From Saccharomycodes ludwigii (lineage: Eukaryota > Ascomycota > Saccharomycetes > Saccharomycodales > Saccharomycodaceae), in contig NC_060201.1 in assembly GCF_020623625.1 (NCBI RefSeq), positions 1,116,001-1,180,000 on the forward strand: a stretch of DNA of 64,000 nt, given 5' to 3'. A program made the translations under genes and the position numbers. Of this stretch, positions 9,262-19,095 are shown piece by piece; positions within the stretch are counted from its first letter, which is position 1; the number at the start of each line of letters is the position of its first letter. The notes under the pieces were generated by a model that searched no databases, was not told the DNA's origin, and was given only the letters and a program-made list of their open reading frames with translations.

Positions 9262-10446
9262 TTAAGCCCATTTACCCAATAAAGCCATAAGACCTGTACC
9301 CCAACACATGATGAAGAATGCTAACAACATTTTTCTCAAACCATTTTTGCCCTTGAATTGATCGGAATACAAAAACTCATGAGCCATCAATTCGACCAAA
9401 CCAGTGTAAATCAAAATACCTGAAGAAATAGCGTCAAAACAACCATTAGAAATCAAAGCCTTTCTTGAGTTTGGAGCAAAAGAATGACGAACACCGATAC
9501 CAATACCAATAGCAATTGGGGTAGTAAGAGTAAAACCTAAAGCCAACAACCATGGAGTAAACCTTCTGCTATGTGGCCACTCAGCTTCAGCAATTCTAGT
9601 ACCCAAACCTAAACCTTCAAACATTTGGTGGAAAACCAAAACAATGAATAAAGTAATGAACTCATCACCGGCGACAGCCAAAGATAACCCGATAAAGACA
9701 GAGTGAAACAAAATACCGAATTCTAAAACAAAAATAGCAAAAAATTTGGCTGCAAAATCTTCCTCCTCAGTTGTGGTAGTGGTTCCGTTCCCGCCCTTTG
9801 CATTTTCAATATCATCTGGATAACTGGTCTTACTGTCGTTGTCATTGAAAGAAGTTGATTTTTCAACATTTTGAACTTGATAATGAACATCTTTGTTATC
9901 TAAACCCGAGTCTTCAGGAACTTCAGGTTCCTCTTCAATGTCTTCTTGATGGATATGTGCCATGTGAGAATCGTCTTTAGTTCCAAGGTTACCGAAATGG
10001 GAATGACCAGAAGCGTTACCAAAAGATTTTTCAATGTAATGGTGAGCAATAATTTCAGTTAAAAATAAAGTGAATAAAGACATCAAACAAATACCAAAAG
10101 CCCATGGATATTGAACAAAAGTACCACCTAAACATTCAGTGTTCAAGGCATCGTATGCTGGTTGTAATAAATGGATAAACCCAGTAGCAACAATAACACC
10201 AGAACCGAAAAATTTAGCAATGAAGAAGCACCAGTCTGGTAATCTGATAAAGGAATATCTAGAAGATAAGATTGGGAAAAAGGAACCAATAGCAGAAGAA
10301 ATTAAAATGATAAAAAGAGCTAAAACTCTCAAGTTATCACGACCATCATAATCATTGTCAGGTACACAGCCATCATCGTCATCACGCTTTTCTAAAATTG
10401 CGGCAGTAGCGTTGGTGAAAACAGTATCTAATAGTTCGTAGTTCAT
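9262..10446 (-). CDS. ZRT2: Plasma-membrane ZIP zinc transporter (ZRT1/ZRT2 type)
   Basis: A ZIP-family importer that brings Zn2+ into the cytosol across the plasma membrane. It has 394 residues and eight hydrophobic segments: three before a long loop, then five. The loop (about 140-225) carries the His-rich cluster SGHSHF...SHMAHIHQED seen in fungal ZIPs. The metal-path motifs are present: HSVFIGLSL (near residue 247) in TM4 and HQMFEGLGLG (near 271) in TM5. Synteny points to ZRT2 (YLR130C) rather than ZRT1, since it lies between DIP2 and the SWI5/ACE2 gene. Two Zap1-like elements upstream suggest induction by zinc shortage. Confidence 0.93.
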   Translation of the reverse strand: MNYELLDTVFTNATAAILEKRDDDDGCVPDNDYDGRDNLRVLALFIILISSAIGSFFPILSSRYSFIRLPDWCFFIAKFFGSGVIVATGFIHLLQPAYDALNTECLGGTFVQYPWAFGICLMSLFTLFLTEIIAHHYIEKSFGNASGHSHFGNLGTKDDSHMAHIHQEDIEEEPEVPEDSGLDNKDVHYQVQNVEKSTSFNDNDSKTSYPDDIENAKGGNGTTTTTEEEDFAAKFFAIFVLEFGILFHSVFIGLSLAVAGDEFITLFIVLVFHQMFEGLGLGTRIAEAEWPHSRRFTPWLLALGFTLTTPIAIGIGIGVRHSFAPNSRKALISNGCFDAISSGILIYTGLVELMAHEFLYSDQFKGKNGLRKMLLAFFIMCWGTGLMALLGKWA

Positions 10447-10907
10447 TGTATATTTAGTTCTCTACTAGGATGCTTGTTTGAGTGTGGTATATATATTTAT
10501 ATTTATATCTATTATATAATTATTAGAGAAGACAAAAAAAATTTTTTCTAAAAAAAAAAAAATAAGTTGATATAATTTATAAAAATATAGCTATATATAT
10601 ATATATATATGTAGTTAATTCTGATCTTTTAATTTTGAAAGTAAAAGTGATGTAGAAATAGATATAAATTGCATGAAGGGAGTGGGGCTAGCTATAACAT
10701 AGCAGAAGTGAAAAAAGCTTCAGTTTTTATTCCTTGACCGTCAGTAATACAACAGCAATGGCTCACACAGAGTGGTGAGAGATGATGTTTGGAAAAGGGA
10801 AAAAAAGGAAAAAAGAAAAGAGAATTTATTACAAGTGAGTTAAATCACAGTGTGAGTTTTCTTTGGAAATATTCTGGCTGTTACAATTTGAGGGTCGATG
10901 GATGGTG

Positions 10908-10918
10908 ACCCTTTAGGT
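10908..10918. promoter_or_regulatory. Zap1-like zinc-responsive element, one mismatch
   Basis: ACCCTTTAGGT (reverse complement ACCTAAAGGGT) is one base away from the ZRE consensus ACCYTNARGGT bound by the zinc regulator Zap1. It lies 462 bp upstream of the zinc transporter start codon. Together with the second copy at 11111 it makes Zap1-type control plausible, but binding is inferred. Confidence 0.5.
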
Positions 10919-11110
10919 ACTTTATGACTAAAATTAAACTAAATTAAATTAACTACGTGATTTGTTTATAACCTCTCGGGCACTTTGTCTATTGTTTTTA
11001 GTCTTTTTTAATTAATTACAAACAATAGAAAAAAAAAAGACAAGAAAAAGAAATTAAACGAAGAAAAAAGAAATTAAAAGAAAAAAAGAAATTAAAATAC
11101 AAAGTACGTG

Positions 11111-11121
11111 ACCTCAAAGGT
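11111..11121. promoter_or_regulatory. Second Zap1-like element, one mismatch
   Basis: ACCTCAAAGGT differs from ACCYTNARGGT only at position 5, the same position that differs in the element at 10908 when read on the other strand. It is 665 bp upstream of the zinc transporter. The shared deviation could mean a slightly different Zap1 preference in this lineage. Confidence 0.45.
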
Positions 11122-11333
11122 TATGCGTGGCCAATGGCATCATCATTATTATTATTATTATGGTTTATTTTCTGCAGCTTACTTTTCCTCTTTAAGCCTT
11201 TAAGTAAAAGATATACAAAATCTCAATCTCTCTTCATAGGTACAATCTTTTGCCGTTTAAACGTTTCTTTTTTTCTATTTTCACTTCTTTTTTTAAAATA
11301 AACTGTTATATATTGCTACTAATAATATCATAC

Positions 11334-14225
11334 TCAATTAAATACTGGCGGTTTCAATTCGCTTAAATAATTAAACACTACATCTTTATTGTTATTCCCA
11401 ACTCCCTCACCATTGTTTTCTGCACATTTTTGTTTATTTAAAAAATCCTTTTCTATTTTCATTGTAATTCTATGGTTATCACGCTCAATATTTTCTTTAA
11501 CAGGACTATTGCCACTATTCCCACCGCTATTACTTGCACCAATACTAATATTACCATTAATAGAACCTGTTGTTGAATAAATACCATTCCCATTAGTCAT
11601 CCTCTTCCTAGGTCTGCCTCTTTTTCTAGGACTCTTGGTAACCATTTTATTTACGTCGCTAATCCCACCACTACCATTCGGCTTATGATTACCTTCACTG
11701 TTATCAACAGCGGTCGCAGAACATATCTTCCTGGCTTTATGAACCAATAGCGCATCCTCTCTATTGAATGACTTGCCACAGGGGCAGACATGTATCTTGT
11801 CATTATGTGATTTTTTATGTCTAGCCAGATCATGATTCCTGACAAATGCCTTAGTACAACCAGGGAAATCACACTTGTGTGGCCTATCAGATAAGTGGGT
11901 CTGGATGTGCGACCTTATGTTGTATCTACGTGCAAAATGCTTACCACAGTTGTTATATAAACATAAAAATGTCTTATCTGGTAGTTCATAGACATACTGA
12001 TCTATGGTACCAGGTGGCAGTGTAGTTTGCTTACGACACCTTCTAGGACTACTCGAATTGCTATTGGATGGTGATAGTTGTGGCGATAATGCTGAATTGA
12101 GGTCGTAATGTGTTCCCTTTGGTGGTGATAACATCACCAATAAAGAGGCCTGTTTACCCTCAAATTTCTCTTGTGATTTTAATATCGGCGATGGTGTTTT
12201 GGCTTGATTAAACCTACTTTCTGGTCCTGCCGTTAAATGGTATTGCTTTGCCTTATTATTTTTATCATTAGTTTCGTTATTATTAGAAGCAGTAGTAATT
12301 GTTGTGGTGGTTGAACTTAGAGTGGATAAGCTACTACTACGCTGTGTATTCGGTGTCATGTCAGAAGGCGGTTGCAATACCAGCCTATTTATTAGTTCAA
12401 GACCATTGCTGTTGCCACTACTAGGCACATCACCAATATTCTTATATACATTAGTGTCAGGAGTAGATGCTATTTTAGTTAATTGTTCCCTCGGTTGCAT
12501 ATAACGTAATCCCAACCCAACAACGTTATTAACAGCATTAGCAGCAGAATGTGGCCTAAAATCCTGTTGCTGGTGTTGGCACTGCTGTTTAGAATCGTGT
12601 GGTACCATTACAGGTTTTGGTGATATAGATGATATACAACTGATAGTGGTGACTGACTTACCAGGTTCATCATTAACATTTCTTTTAGCAAATCTTGAAA
12701 CTGAGCCCAAATCTGGCGAATCGTTATTTTTCGTTATGTTTTCAATAGATACATTGAATATAGGCAATGGACTTTGTAAAATATTTCTATTTTGATATGA
12801 TTTTGTCTGTTGTGGGTTATTACAATTGGTATTCCTGTTAGCAATTCTACCATCATTATTACTACTACTGTCGGTATTATGATTATTGTTATTTGAATTG
12901 TTAATAGCAGAACTTGAGGCAGCAGTTATAGTGGAAGCACATGATGAAGCGCATTTTCTATTTTTTCTTTTATTACTTATTTCTCTACGCTCCTCTTCTT
13001 GCTGTCGTTGATAGTAATGCTGAACTCTGCCATAACTTTTCATAGGAGAGCCAGTAATCGAAGTGCCTTTATTTTTTAAAGTTCTAGCAGCATGTTCATC
13101 CTCCTTGGTATCATAATTATAACTAATTTCTGATTTTATAGGGGAAATATCATTTCCCCCTTCATTCATATTAAGATTATTGGTCAAAGAATTAGTTACT
13201 GTAGGTTTATGGGAATTTTGGACCATACCTGTATAGTCACCCATACCCAAAACTTGATCATCACTGGTGTTATATTGTTGATTAGACACGGGCGATAACG
13301 GTGGAAACTTATATTTACCTTGAGGTGAATTAGAGGTAATATATACGTTTCCATCGGAACTTAATTGTTGTTTAATCGGCGAATTTTGTACTGAAGCTGA
13401 CAAGTTATCTAATAGCTTTTCTTCGGGTATCTTTCTTTGTGGCGAGTATATTTGTTGTTGTTTTTTTAATGCTTTTTGCAAAGACTCTTGCTTAATTTGG
13501 TTTTCTCTTAATTGCTCTTCTAATTTTTTGTTTAAGATTTTTTGTTGTTCTAGAGCTAATTTTAAATCCTCCTGTTGTTTCATAAATTCAGAACTACAAA
13601 GTTCTGGGTTTTTAGTTAGCTTTGTATCGGAAACACTAGTGTTAGCTACCATATTTTCTTGAGTACTATTGTACTTGTATATTTTAGAAGTATTTACCGT
13701 TTCAAGTTCCTGTTGTGTTTTATTTGACAAATTTAACGTTTTGTCATGATTATAGAATCCAAAAATAGCGGTACCGCTCAAACCTCTTTTATGCTCTTGA
13801 CTAGTGGTATTATCATTAGGTACTTTTTCATTGGCTTTAGTGCCCGCTGTCAAACCATTGTCGTCAAAATTCTTTAAACTACAAGAATTAATTTCTTGAA
13901 TATTGTTAGAAATGCCACCAATACCTGGTCCTTGTTGTTGCTGTTGCCCTAGAAAGTCTACCAAACCACTACTTAAATTGCTATGATTAAGTGTGTTGTT
14001 AATGTGATTGGTGGTGAATGACATAATATCGCCAGGTGATGGAATGGATAATATTTCCAAATCTTCCAGTTCAGCCATAATCTTTTCATCATTAGTAAAA
14101 GTATTCAATTCTGGGTTAAAAAATTCTAGATAGTCATCTGCTGGTAAAGGAACAGTAGTACCAGTGGTGCCGTTAATTTTTGTTGGTGGAGAGTTAAAAT
14201 CAAGGGTATTGTTAATGTTATTCAT
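11334..14225 (-). CDS. SWI5: Swi5/Ace2-family zinc-finger transcription factor
   Basis: Single counterpart of the S. cerevisiae ohnologs SWI5 (YDR146C) and ACE2 (YLR131C), activators of M/G1 genes for septum degradation, HO and SIC1. The ATG at 14225 is chosen (963 residues); upstream the frame continues only to a TTG. Three zinc fingers lie at about 745-835: two C2H2 ([10 protein letters not shown]...H...H and [10 protein letters not shown]...H...H) and a third CPCGKSF type. After them comes [11 protein letters not shown], matching the Cdk-regulated nuclear localisation region of Swi5, and then SPVKENI. Other SP sites are scattered through a disordered Asn/Gln-rich N-terminus with a coiled coil near residues 215-265. 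Inference: nuclear entry is blocked by Cdk1 until mitotic exit, as in the family. Confidence 0.95.
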   Translation of the reverse strand: MNNINNTLDFNSPPTKINGTTGTTVPLPADDYLEFFNPELNTFTNDEKIMAELEDLEILSIPSPGDIMSFTTNHINNTLNHSNLSSGLVDFLGQQQQQGPGIGGISNNIQEINSCSLKNFDDNGLTAGTKANEKVPNDNTTSQEHKRGLSGTAIFGFYNHDKTLNLSNKTQQELETVNTSKIYKYNSTQENMVANTSVSDTKLTKNPELCSSEFMKQQEDLKLALEQQKILNKKLEEQLRENQIKQESLQKALKKQQQIYSPQRKIPEEKLLDNLSASVQNSPIKQQLSSDGNVYITSNSPQGKYKFPPLSPVSNQQYNTSDDQVLGMGDYTGMVQNSHKPTVTNSLTNNLNMNEGGNDISPIKSEISYNYDTKEDEHAARTLKNKGTSITGSPMKSYGRVQHYYQRQQEEERREISNKRKNRKCASSCASTITAASSSAINNSNNNNHNTDSSSNNDGRIANRNTNCNNPQQTKSYQNRNILQSPLPIFNVSIENITKNNDSPDLGSVSRFAKRNVNDEPGKSVTTISCISSISPKPVMVPHDSKQQCQHQQQDFRPHSAANAVNNVVGLGLRYMQPREQLTKIASTPDTNVYKNIGDVPSSGNSNGLELINRLVLQPPSDMTPNTQRSSSLSTLSSTTTTITTASNNNETNDKNNKAKQYHLTAGPESRFNQAKTPSPILKSQEKFEGKQASLLVMLSPPKGTHYDLNSALSPQLSPSNSNSSSPRRCRKQTTLPPGTIDQYVYELPDKTFLCLYNNCGKHFARRYNIRSHIQTHLSDRPHKCDFPGCTKAFVRNHDLARHKKSHNDKIHVCPCGKSFNREDALLVHKARKICSATAVDNSEGNHKPNGSGGISDVNKMVTKSPRKRGRPRKRMTNGNGIYSTTGSINGNISIGASNSGGNSGNSPVKENIERDNHRITMKIEKDFLNKQKCAENNGEGVGNNNKDVVFNYLSELKPPVFN

Positions 14226-14798
14226 TTTTTGTAGTATTTTTTTTCTTCCCCTTTCAAAACTCAAAACTTAAAACTCAAAAAAAAAAAAAAAAAAAAAAAA
14301 AAATTAGTTGGAAAAAGAGAAATGATAAATGGGTAGCTAAATTTATGGATGAATTGTCCTTGCTATTGAATCTAGCTGTTATAAGATTTATTTATTTGTT
14401 TATTATAAGATCAAACAAATATAAATCGTTTACCTTTTAAAATGTCCTAGCGGTTGAACAAACTGCAACTTTTTTTTTTTATTTTTTTTTTTCTTGTTTT
14501 ACTTTAGTTTGATATCGATGCTATCAGTTGACTCGAATTCTAGTTGCAAATAAAAAAAAAGGTTTTGTTATTTTCTAGAGGTGAATTGTAAAAAAATATA
14601 TTGTTTCGAACCAATAAAGGTTTAAACTTCAAAAGAATGCTAGAAGTGCCTTTTTCTTTGTTTGTTTATATATATATTTAAGATAAAAAGTGAACTAAAA
14701 ACAATCTTGTTTTTTTTTTTTTCCTCTTTTCAGTACAAATTTACAGATATGTGCATCATCTTTATTTTCTGTTTACTTTTTTCCAGATCTGGAAAATT

Positions 14799-14831
<33 letters not shown>

Positions 14832-15040
14832 GTCACATCAAATACACGTGCCATATGGACAAGTTCTAGTAAAAAGATCTAACATTGTTATTTTTAAGTT
14901 CACTTTAATGAGGATAGATCATCCATATTGTTGAGAGACAATTGGTAATTATATATAACATATACTATTCTTTTATACACCCTCGAGGATTTGATCCACA
15001 TTACTTATAGTGATTTGTAAATGTAACAGTGTCAGAAAAT
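14226..15040. other. Promoter region of the SWI5/ACE2 gene
   Basis: 815 bp between the SWI5/ACE2 start and the USB1 stop. It begins with an A23 run beside the start codon (14279-14301) and has T tracts near 14470-14490, 14710 and 14804-14829. TTGTTTAT (14396-14403) resembles a forkhead site, which would fit the known Fkh2/Mcm1 control of SWI5, but I see no convincing Mcm1 box. CACGTG occurs near 14847. The small ORF inside is T-run sequence and not supported. Confidence 0.55.
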
Positions 15041-15880
15041 TTAGTACGGTAACGGAAATGTTATATTACTTCTTAACCTAGTGGCTTTAATCTCATGACA
15101 ATTTATCTCCAATTGTTCGGTAATATTTTTATCCAGTTCATAGCAAGGAAACTTTATATCTGTGCCGGTACCATTAAAAGGCTCATTTGTTGTTTTGATT
15201 ATACTTCCAATGGATACATGAGGGATAGTATTTTCCGCAAAACTTTTATTTATATAGCTGGTATATCCAGATAATATATCTGAGATATCATTTTGAAGTG
15301 GCTTTAAGTACTTTATGCATATTTCATCCGTTACAGCCAAACAAATAAATATCTTGGTATTGTCCTCATTAGGTAAATAAATTAACTTATTTTTAAACTG
15401 GAGCTTAAATCCATTGCAATTAGTGTTATTAGTGTACTTAGTTTTAAAATAACTAAAGAAATCATCCATATACTTTTGATTTTCAAATATTATATTATGG
15501 GTTAGAGATAAATGCAAAGGCAAGGGTGCGCCTAGATCGGAATAAGCCAGTGATTTAATATTTTTGCTGTATGGGTTGTTTTCATTTTTAAAAGTTTTAT
15601 GCAAATCGGTGAGAAGATTATTAATGACGTTTCTTTGTTTCAAATTCAATCTTAAATTAATGAAGAAAAATGAAGAATAGTTACCCAGCATTATATTATT
15701 TTTGGAAAGATATTTATCTATATTTGGTGTTATATAATATTTATCTTGTATTTTAGTTGATATAATGGGTTCTCCTGGCTTTGCTACTTTGTCCGGTTCT
15801 ATTTTTGTTTTTGTACTTGTTCTATTATTATATTCTTCTTCTTCTTCTTCTTGTGAATAGTTGGTTTTTATTAAATTCAT
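15041..15880 (-). CDS. USB1: U6 snRNA 3'-5' phosphodiesterase Usb1 (Mpn1)
   Basis: Usb1 trims the oligo(U) tail of U6 snRNA and leaves a terminal phosphate that stabilises it. It belongs to the 2H phosphoesterase superfamily. Both signature motifs are present: HLSLT at residues 123-127 (H123, S125) and HVSIG at 221-225 (H221, S223), about 100 residues apart as expected for the two-lobed fold. Length is 279 (S. cerevisiae 290). The N-terminus carries a Glu-rich patch and is otherwise unremarkable. Orthologue of YLR132C, lying between the SWI5/ACE2 gene and choline kinase, and divergent from the latter. Confidence 0.93.
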   Translation of the reverse strand: MNLIKTNYSQEEEEEEYNNRTSTKTKIEPDKVAKPGEPIISTKIQDKYYITPNIDKYLSKNNIMLGNYSSFFFINLRLNLKQRNVINNLLTDLHKTFKNENNPYSKNIKSLAYSDLGAPLPLHLSLTHNIIFENQKYMDDFFSYFKTKYTNNTNCNGFKLQFKNKLIYLPNEDNTKIFICLAVTDEICIKYLKPLQNDISDILSGYTSYINKSFAENTIPHVSIGSIIKTTNEPFNGTGTDIKFPCYELDKNITEQLEINCHEIKATRLRSNITFPLPY

Positions 15881-16166
15881 TTATATTTATATTCGCAACG
15901 TACTATTTTCCTTCTTTCTTTTAAGATGGATAAAGGAATATATTAGAAATCATGAATAACATTAACAAATAAAAGTTAAAATAATATACATTTTTTTTTT
16001 TACTTTGGTTGTAATTGATAATTATTACCACACTAAAAAAGAGAAATATTTTACTAGTCAATTATATATTTGTATTATATGAAAATGGAAACCTCACCGC
16101 AACTAATCCGTAAGACCGAATGTACGTACGGACAAAAAAAAAAGAAAAAAGAATAATTCAAGTATT

Positions 16167-16174
16167 GTCACGTG
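16167..16174. promoter_or_regulatory. GTCACGTG, Cbf1-type E-box
   Basis: Perfect match to RTCACRTG, the Cbf1 (CDEI) consensus, between USB1 and choline kinase. There is no CDEIII-like sequence beside it, so I read it as a promoter element, not part of a centromere. Confidence 0.55.
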
Positions 16175-16280
16175 TATTACTATTACCCAGCCAGCGGCCC
16201 CCCCCTACGTTTTCAGCCCCCATTTTCGTAGATACCATAAAACAACTTTTTATTTTGCCAATATAAATCACATATGCTTG

Positions 16281-16290
16281 CATGTGAAAT
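16281..16290 (+). promoter_or_regulatory. UASINO (Ino2/Ino4 site) upstream of choline kinase
   Basis: CATGTGAAAT at 16281-16290 is a perfect copy of the 10-bp UASINO consensus bound by Ino2/Ino4, 241 bp before the kinase start codon. CKI1 and EKI1 of S. cerevisiae are known to respond to inositol and choline through such elements, so the single ancestral-type gene here probably does too. Confidence 0.75.
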
Positions 16291-16530
16291 ATTTACAATG
16301 TTGTGCATATAACCAATAGTAAAAAAATTTAAAAGGTGAATAAAATCTATCTATTCCCTTTTATTTTTTTTTTCTTTTTTCTTTCCAGAACAAATTATAT
16401 ATATAAGGAACTTACAGTACTGCTATTTTAAACATTTCTTTAAAGTCTTCTTTCACTATTTAAAGATAAAATTAAAAAAAAAAAAATAAAAAAAAAGAGA
16501 AAGAAAATAAACATAACTTAGTACATTAAA

Positions 16531-18456
16531 ATGTCCTTATCCATTTCTTCTCCTTCAATTGAAAAAAACTCGAGAATCAAGGAACGTAGTAATTCTAGTG
16601 GCAGCAACCGTAGACCCTCAATTCCTCGTAGAAGATCTTCAAATAGATTAATAAGGACTATCAGTTTTGAAGATGAAAGCTTAGAAGATCAAGATAAAAA
16701 TGTAAAAGAAAAGTCACAACAAGAGCAAGTAGAAAAACTTCCTAATAGCTCTAACTTATCTGCTACATCTTCAATTACTACTACTACTAACACCACTAAC
16801 AACCATGAGGACAATGCTTTGAACGAACGCCAGGATCCTTCTTCTTCATCAGCAGATGCATTATTAATTCCATTTGTCAACTCTTCGTTGGACCATACTT
16901 TACCTATTTCTTACTTCAAACAGGATATAATTAATATTATCAGTGCTTTGAAAATATCAAAATGGAAACGTCATATTGATGATATAAATAACAATCAAAA
17001 CAATTTAAAGGTACGTAGTATTACTGGTGCTATGACTAACTCTATTTTCAAAGTAACATACAAAGGTTTACCATCTCTTTTATTAAGAATCTATGGTCCC
17101 AATGCGGACAATATTATCGATAGAGAGTACGAATTAAAAGTGTTAGCCAGATTATCCATGCAGAATATTGGACCTCAATTATATGGTTGCTTTAACAACG
17201 GTAGAATTGAACAATTTTTAGAATCAACTACTTTAACTAGGGAACAAATCAGAGAATGGAAAACCTCTCAAAGAATAGCCAGAAGAATGAAAGAGTTGCA
17301 TTATTATATTAAATTGAATAAGTCCGAAATTGAAGGTGGGTCAATTTCATGGAAAAAGTTGGAAAATTGGGTTACTCAAATTGGCAAGTCTAAATGGAGC
17401 ACCAATCCAGAAAATGTTAAATCCGTTTTCACAATGGTTGATAATTGGAATGATTTCACCAGAATCATCCAGAAATACAAAAAGTATTTAGTTGAAAACG
17501 ATCCATTTTACAATAAACTATGTTTTTGCCATAATGATGCACAGTATGGTAATTTATTATTTACTTCGCCAATTATACAACCTGGTGATACAATTACACC
17601 TGTCACGTCTTCCGGTTCTTTGCTAACGTCTACATCTTCTAGTACGTCTTTATTTCCAACATCAAGTAATATCAATGTGGAGGATATTATTAATCCTCCC
17701 TTGGCTGAAAGAACCCAAGATTCCAAGTTGGTGGTTATTGATTTTGAGTATGGTGGTGCAAACCCACCAACGTACGATTTAGCTAATCATTTATCTGAAT
17801 GGATGCATAATTACCATTGTAAAGATTCTTGGGAGGCTAGCCCTGAAAAATATCCCAATAAAGATCAAGTTTTGAATTTTTTGTATTCTTATGTCAGTGA
17901 TCGTAAATATACTGGTGGTGTAGGTAGTGAATATTTCGATGAAGCTTTTAATAAGAAGGTGATCGAGTTATACAATTCTATAATAAGATGGAGACCATGT
18001 GTCCAGTTATTTTGGGCGTTGTGGGCAGTTATTCAATCGAATGAATTGGCGTCATATGAGCAGAAATTTAATAAAAGTGATACTAAAGCGAACCTTGTGG
18101 AAGAAGATGCACCTGGAGGTGAAAAGTATATTATTTCATACGAGGAAGATGACAGCGTCAGTAACGATGGGAAGGAGGGCACTCAGTCAAAGAATAGCAA
18201 TGATGATAACAATGATGCTACTAGCATCAATTCCGTAAATTCTACTGATTCGACTGGGAACCATGAGGATTGCGGGGTCGACTTGGATTCTTTTGCTTCT
18301 ATTAAGTATGCGAGATGTAAAATGGATATTTTTTGGGGGGATATTATTGATTTAGGAATTGTCGATGTTAATGACACCTCAAGTGGCTTATGTACGAAGG
18401 ATACTTCTACAGTCAAACATTTGGATACTGTATTTTTGAGGAAAAGTACAGTATAA
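16531..18456 (+). CDS. CKI1: Choline/ethanolamine kinase (CKI1/EKI1 orthologue)
   Basis: Phosphorylates choline and/or ethanolamine with ATP, the first step of the Kennedy pathway for PC and PE. It has 641 residues and is the single counterpart of CKI1 (YLR133W) and EKI1 (YDR147W). The Brenner motif CHNDAQYGNLLF holds H334, N335 and the catalytic D336. The choline-kinase motif VVIDFEYGGANPPTYDLANH holds D404. Between them is a Ser/Thr-rich insert like that of S. cerevisiae CKI1. The N-terminal 120 residues are disordered, with basic RRxS sites (RRPSIPRRRSS) that fit PKA control known for Cki1. An acidic linker before the C-terminal segment (about 540-590) is lineage-specific filler. Substrate preference cannot be read from sequence. 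Confidence 0.95.
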   Translation: MSLSISSPSIEKNSRIKERSNSSGSNRRPSIPRRRSSNRLIRTISFEDESLEDQDKNVKEKSQQEQVEKLPNSSNLSATSSITTTTNTTNNHEDNALNERQDPSSSSADALLIPFVNSSLDHTLPISYFKQDIINIISALKISKWKRHIDDINNNQNNLKVRSITGAMTNSIFKVTYKGLPSLLLRIYGPNADNIIDREYELKVLARLSMQNIGPQLYGCFNNGRIEQFLESTTLTREQIREWKTSQRIARRMKELHYYIKLNKSEIEGGSISWKKLENWVTQIGKSKWSTNPENVKSVFTMVDNWNDFTRIIQKYKKYLVENDPFYNKLCFCHNDAQYGNLLFTSPIIQPGDTITPVTSSGSLLTSTSSSTSLFPTSSNINVEDIINPPLAERTQDSKLVVIDFEYGGANPPTYDLANHLSEWMHNYHCKDSWEASPEKYPNKDQVLNFLYSYVSDRKYTGGVGSEYFDEAFNKKVIELYNSIIRWRPCVQLFWALWAVIQSNELASYEQKFNKSDTKANLVEEDAPGGEKYIISYEEDDSVSNDGKEGTQSKNSNDDNNDATSINSVNSTDSTGNHEDCGVDLDSFASIKYARCKMDIFWGDIIDLGIVDVNDTSSGLCTKDTSTVKHLDTVFLRKSTV

Positions 18457-19095
18457 TGCATATGCTTTGCGTTGAGGGAAAAAGAAAAAAAGAAAAAGAA
18501 ATAAAAAGAAATAGAAATAAAATGGAACAAAAACGTATGGTATGTATGTAGGAAGTGTTAGCACATGTAGATATTTGTTTTGATTAGAAATTTTTAAGTA
18601 GTATATGTTTATATATTTTAAATAAAATCCGGAACGGTTAGACCGAGAATCATACGTTAAAATATAAAAATTGAATGACTATGCAGACATATTTTAATGA
18701 TAGTAGTTCTTCGCGAATAAATACTAATATCAGCAACAGCAGCAGCAGCAGCATCACTACCGCCATCATTATTATCACTAACAATAAAAATGGACTCAGT
18801 CATGTATACTTTAATTAAATAAATATATTAAATAAAAATATGAATAAATAAATATAAGATAAACACTCCGATCAAATATAAACATAAATAAATAAATAAA
18901 ACATGAAAAAGATATATATGGGAAGATAAAGAAATCATTTAAATTGTAGTGTTTACCAATTTTTTTTTTTTTTCCTTTTTTTTTTTCCTTCCTATTTCCC
19001 AAACAATTGAACAAACCCTCCATCAGTACATATACACACAACGAACATATATCATAATAATAACTGCAATGCCATGATCATTAGTAATGCTAAAC
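18457..19095. other. Choline kinase-KGD2 convergent intergenic region
   Basis: 639 bp between two 3' ends. It holds a short CAG/CAA run at about 18731-18752, AAAT-type repeats around 18815-18900 and poly-T near 18960-18990, all plausible 3'-UTR and terminator material. The small ORFs here are low complexity. No RNA gene was recognised. Confidence 0.65.

Larger units (their letters stand above)
10447..11333. other. ZRT2 promoter region
   Basis: 887 bp between the zinc transporter start and the stop of the SWI5/ACE2 gene, both on the minus strand. It contains a (TA)n stretch near 10590-10610, two near-ZRE motifs (separate entries), A-rich purine blocks near 11030-11100 and an ATT triplet run near 11143-11162. 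No ORF of interest or structural RNA was found. Confidence 0.65.
15881..16530. other. USB1-choline kinase divergent promoter region
   Basis: 650 bp between two genes transcribed outwards. It holds a CACGTG-type E-box, a UASINO (separate entries) and a C8 run followed by T (CCCCT, about 16205) that resembles a stress-response element. The end near the kinase is A-rich leader. No other gene is seen. Confidence 0.7.

Noticed and set aside
14595-14625. TTTCGAACC, resembling a tRNA B box on the minus strand
   Set aside because: The B box is incomplete at its end and there is no A box or cloverleaf-forming sequence beside it.
16788-16805. TACTAAC branch-point-like sequence in choline kinase
   Set aside because: It is part of in-frame Thr/Asn codons; there is no GTATGT donor or reading-frame break around it.
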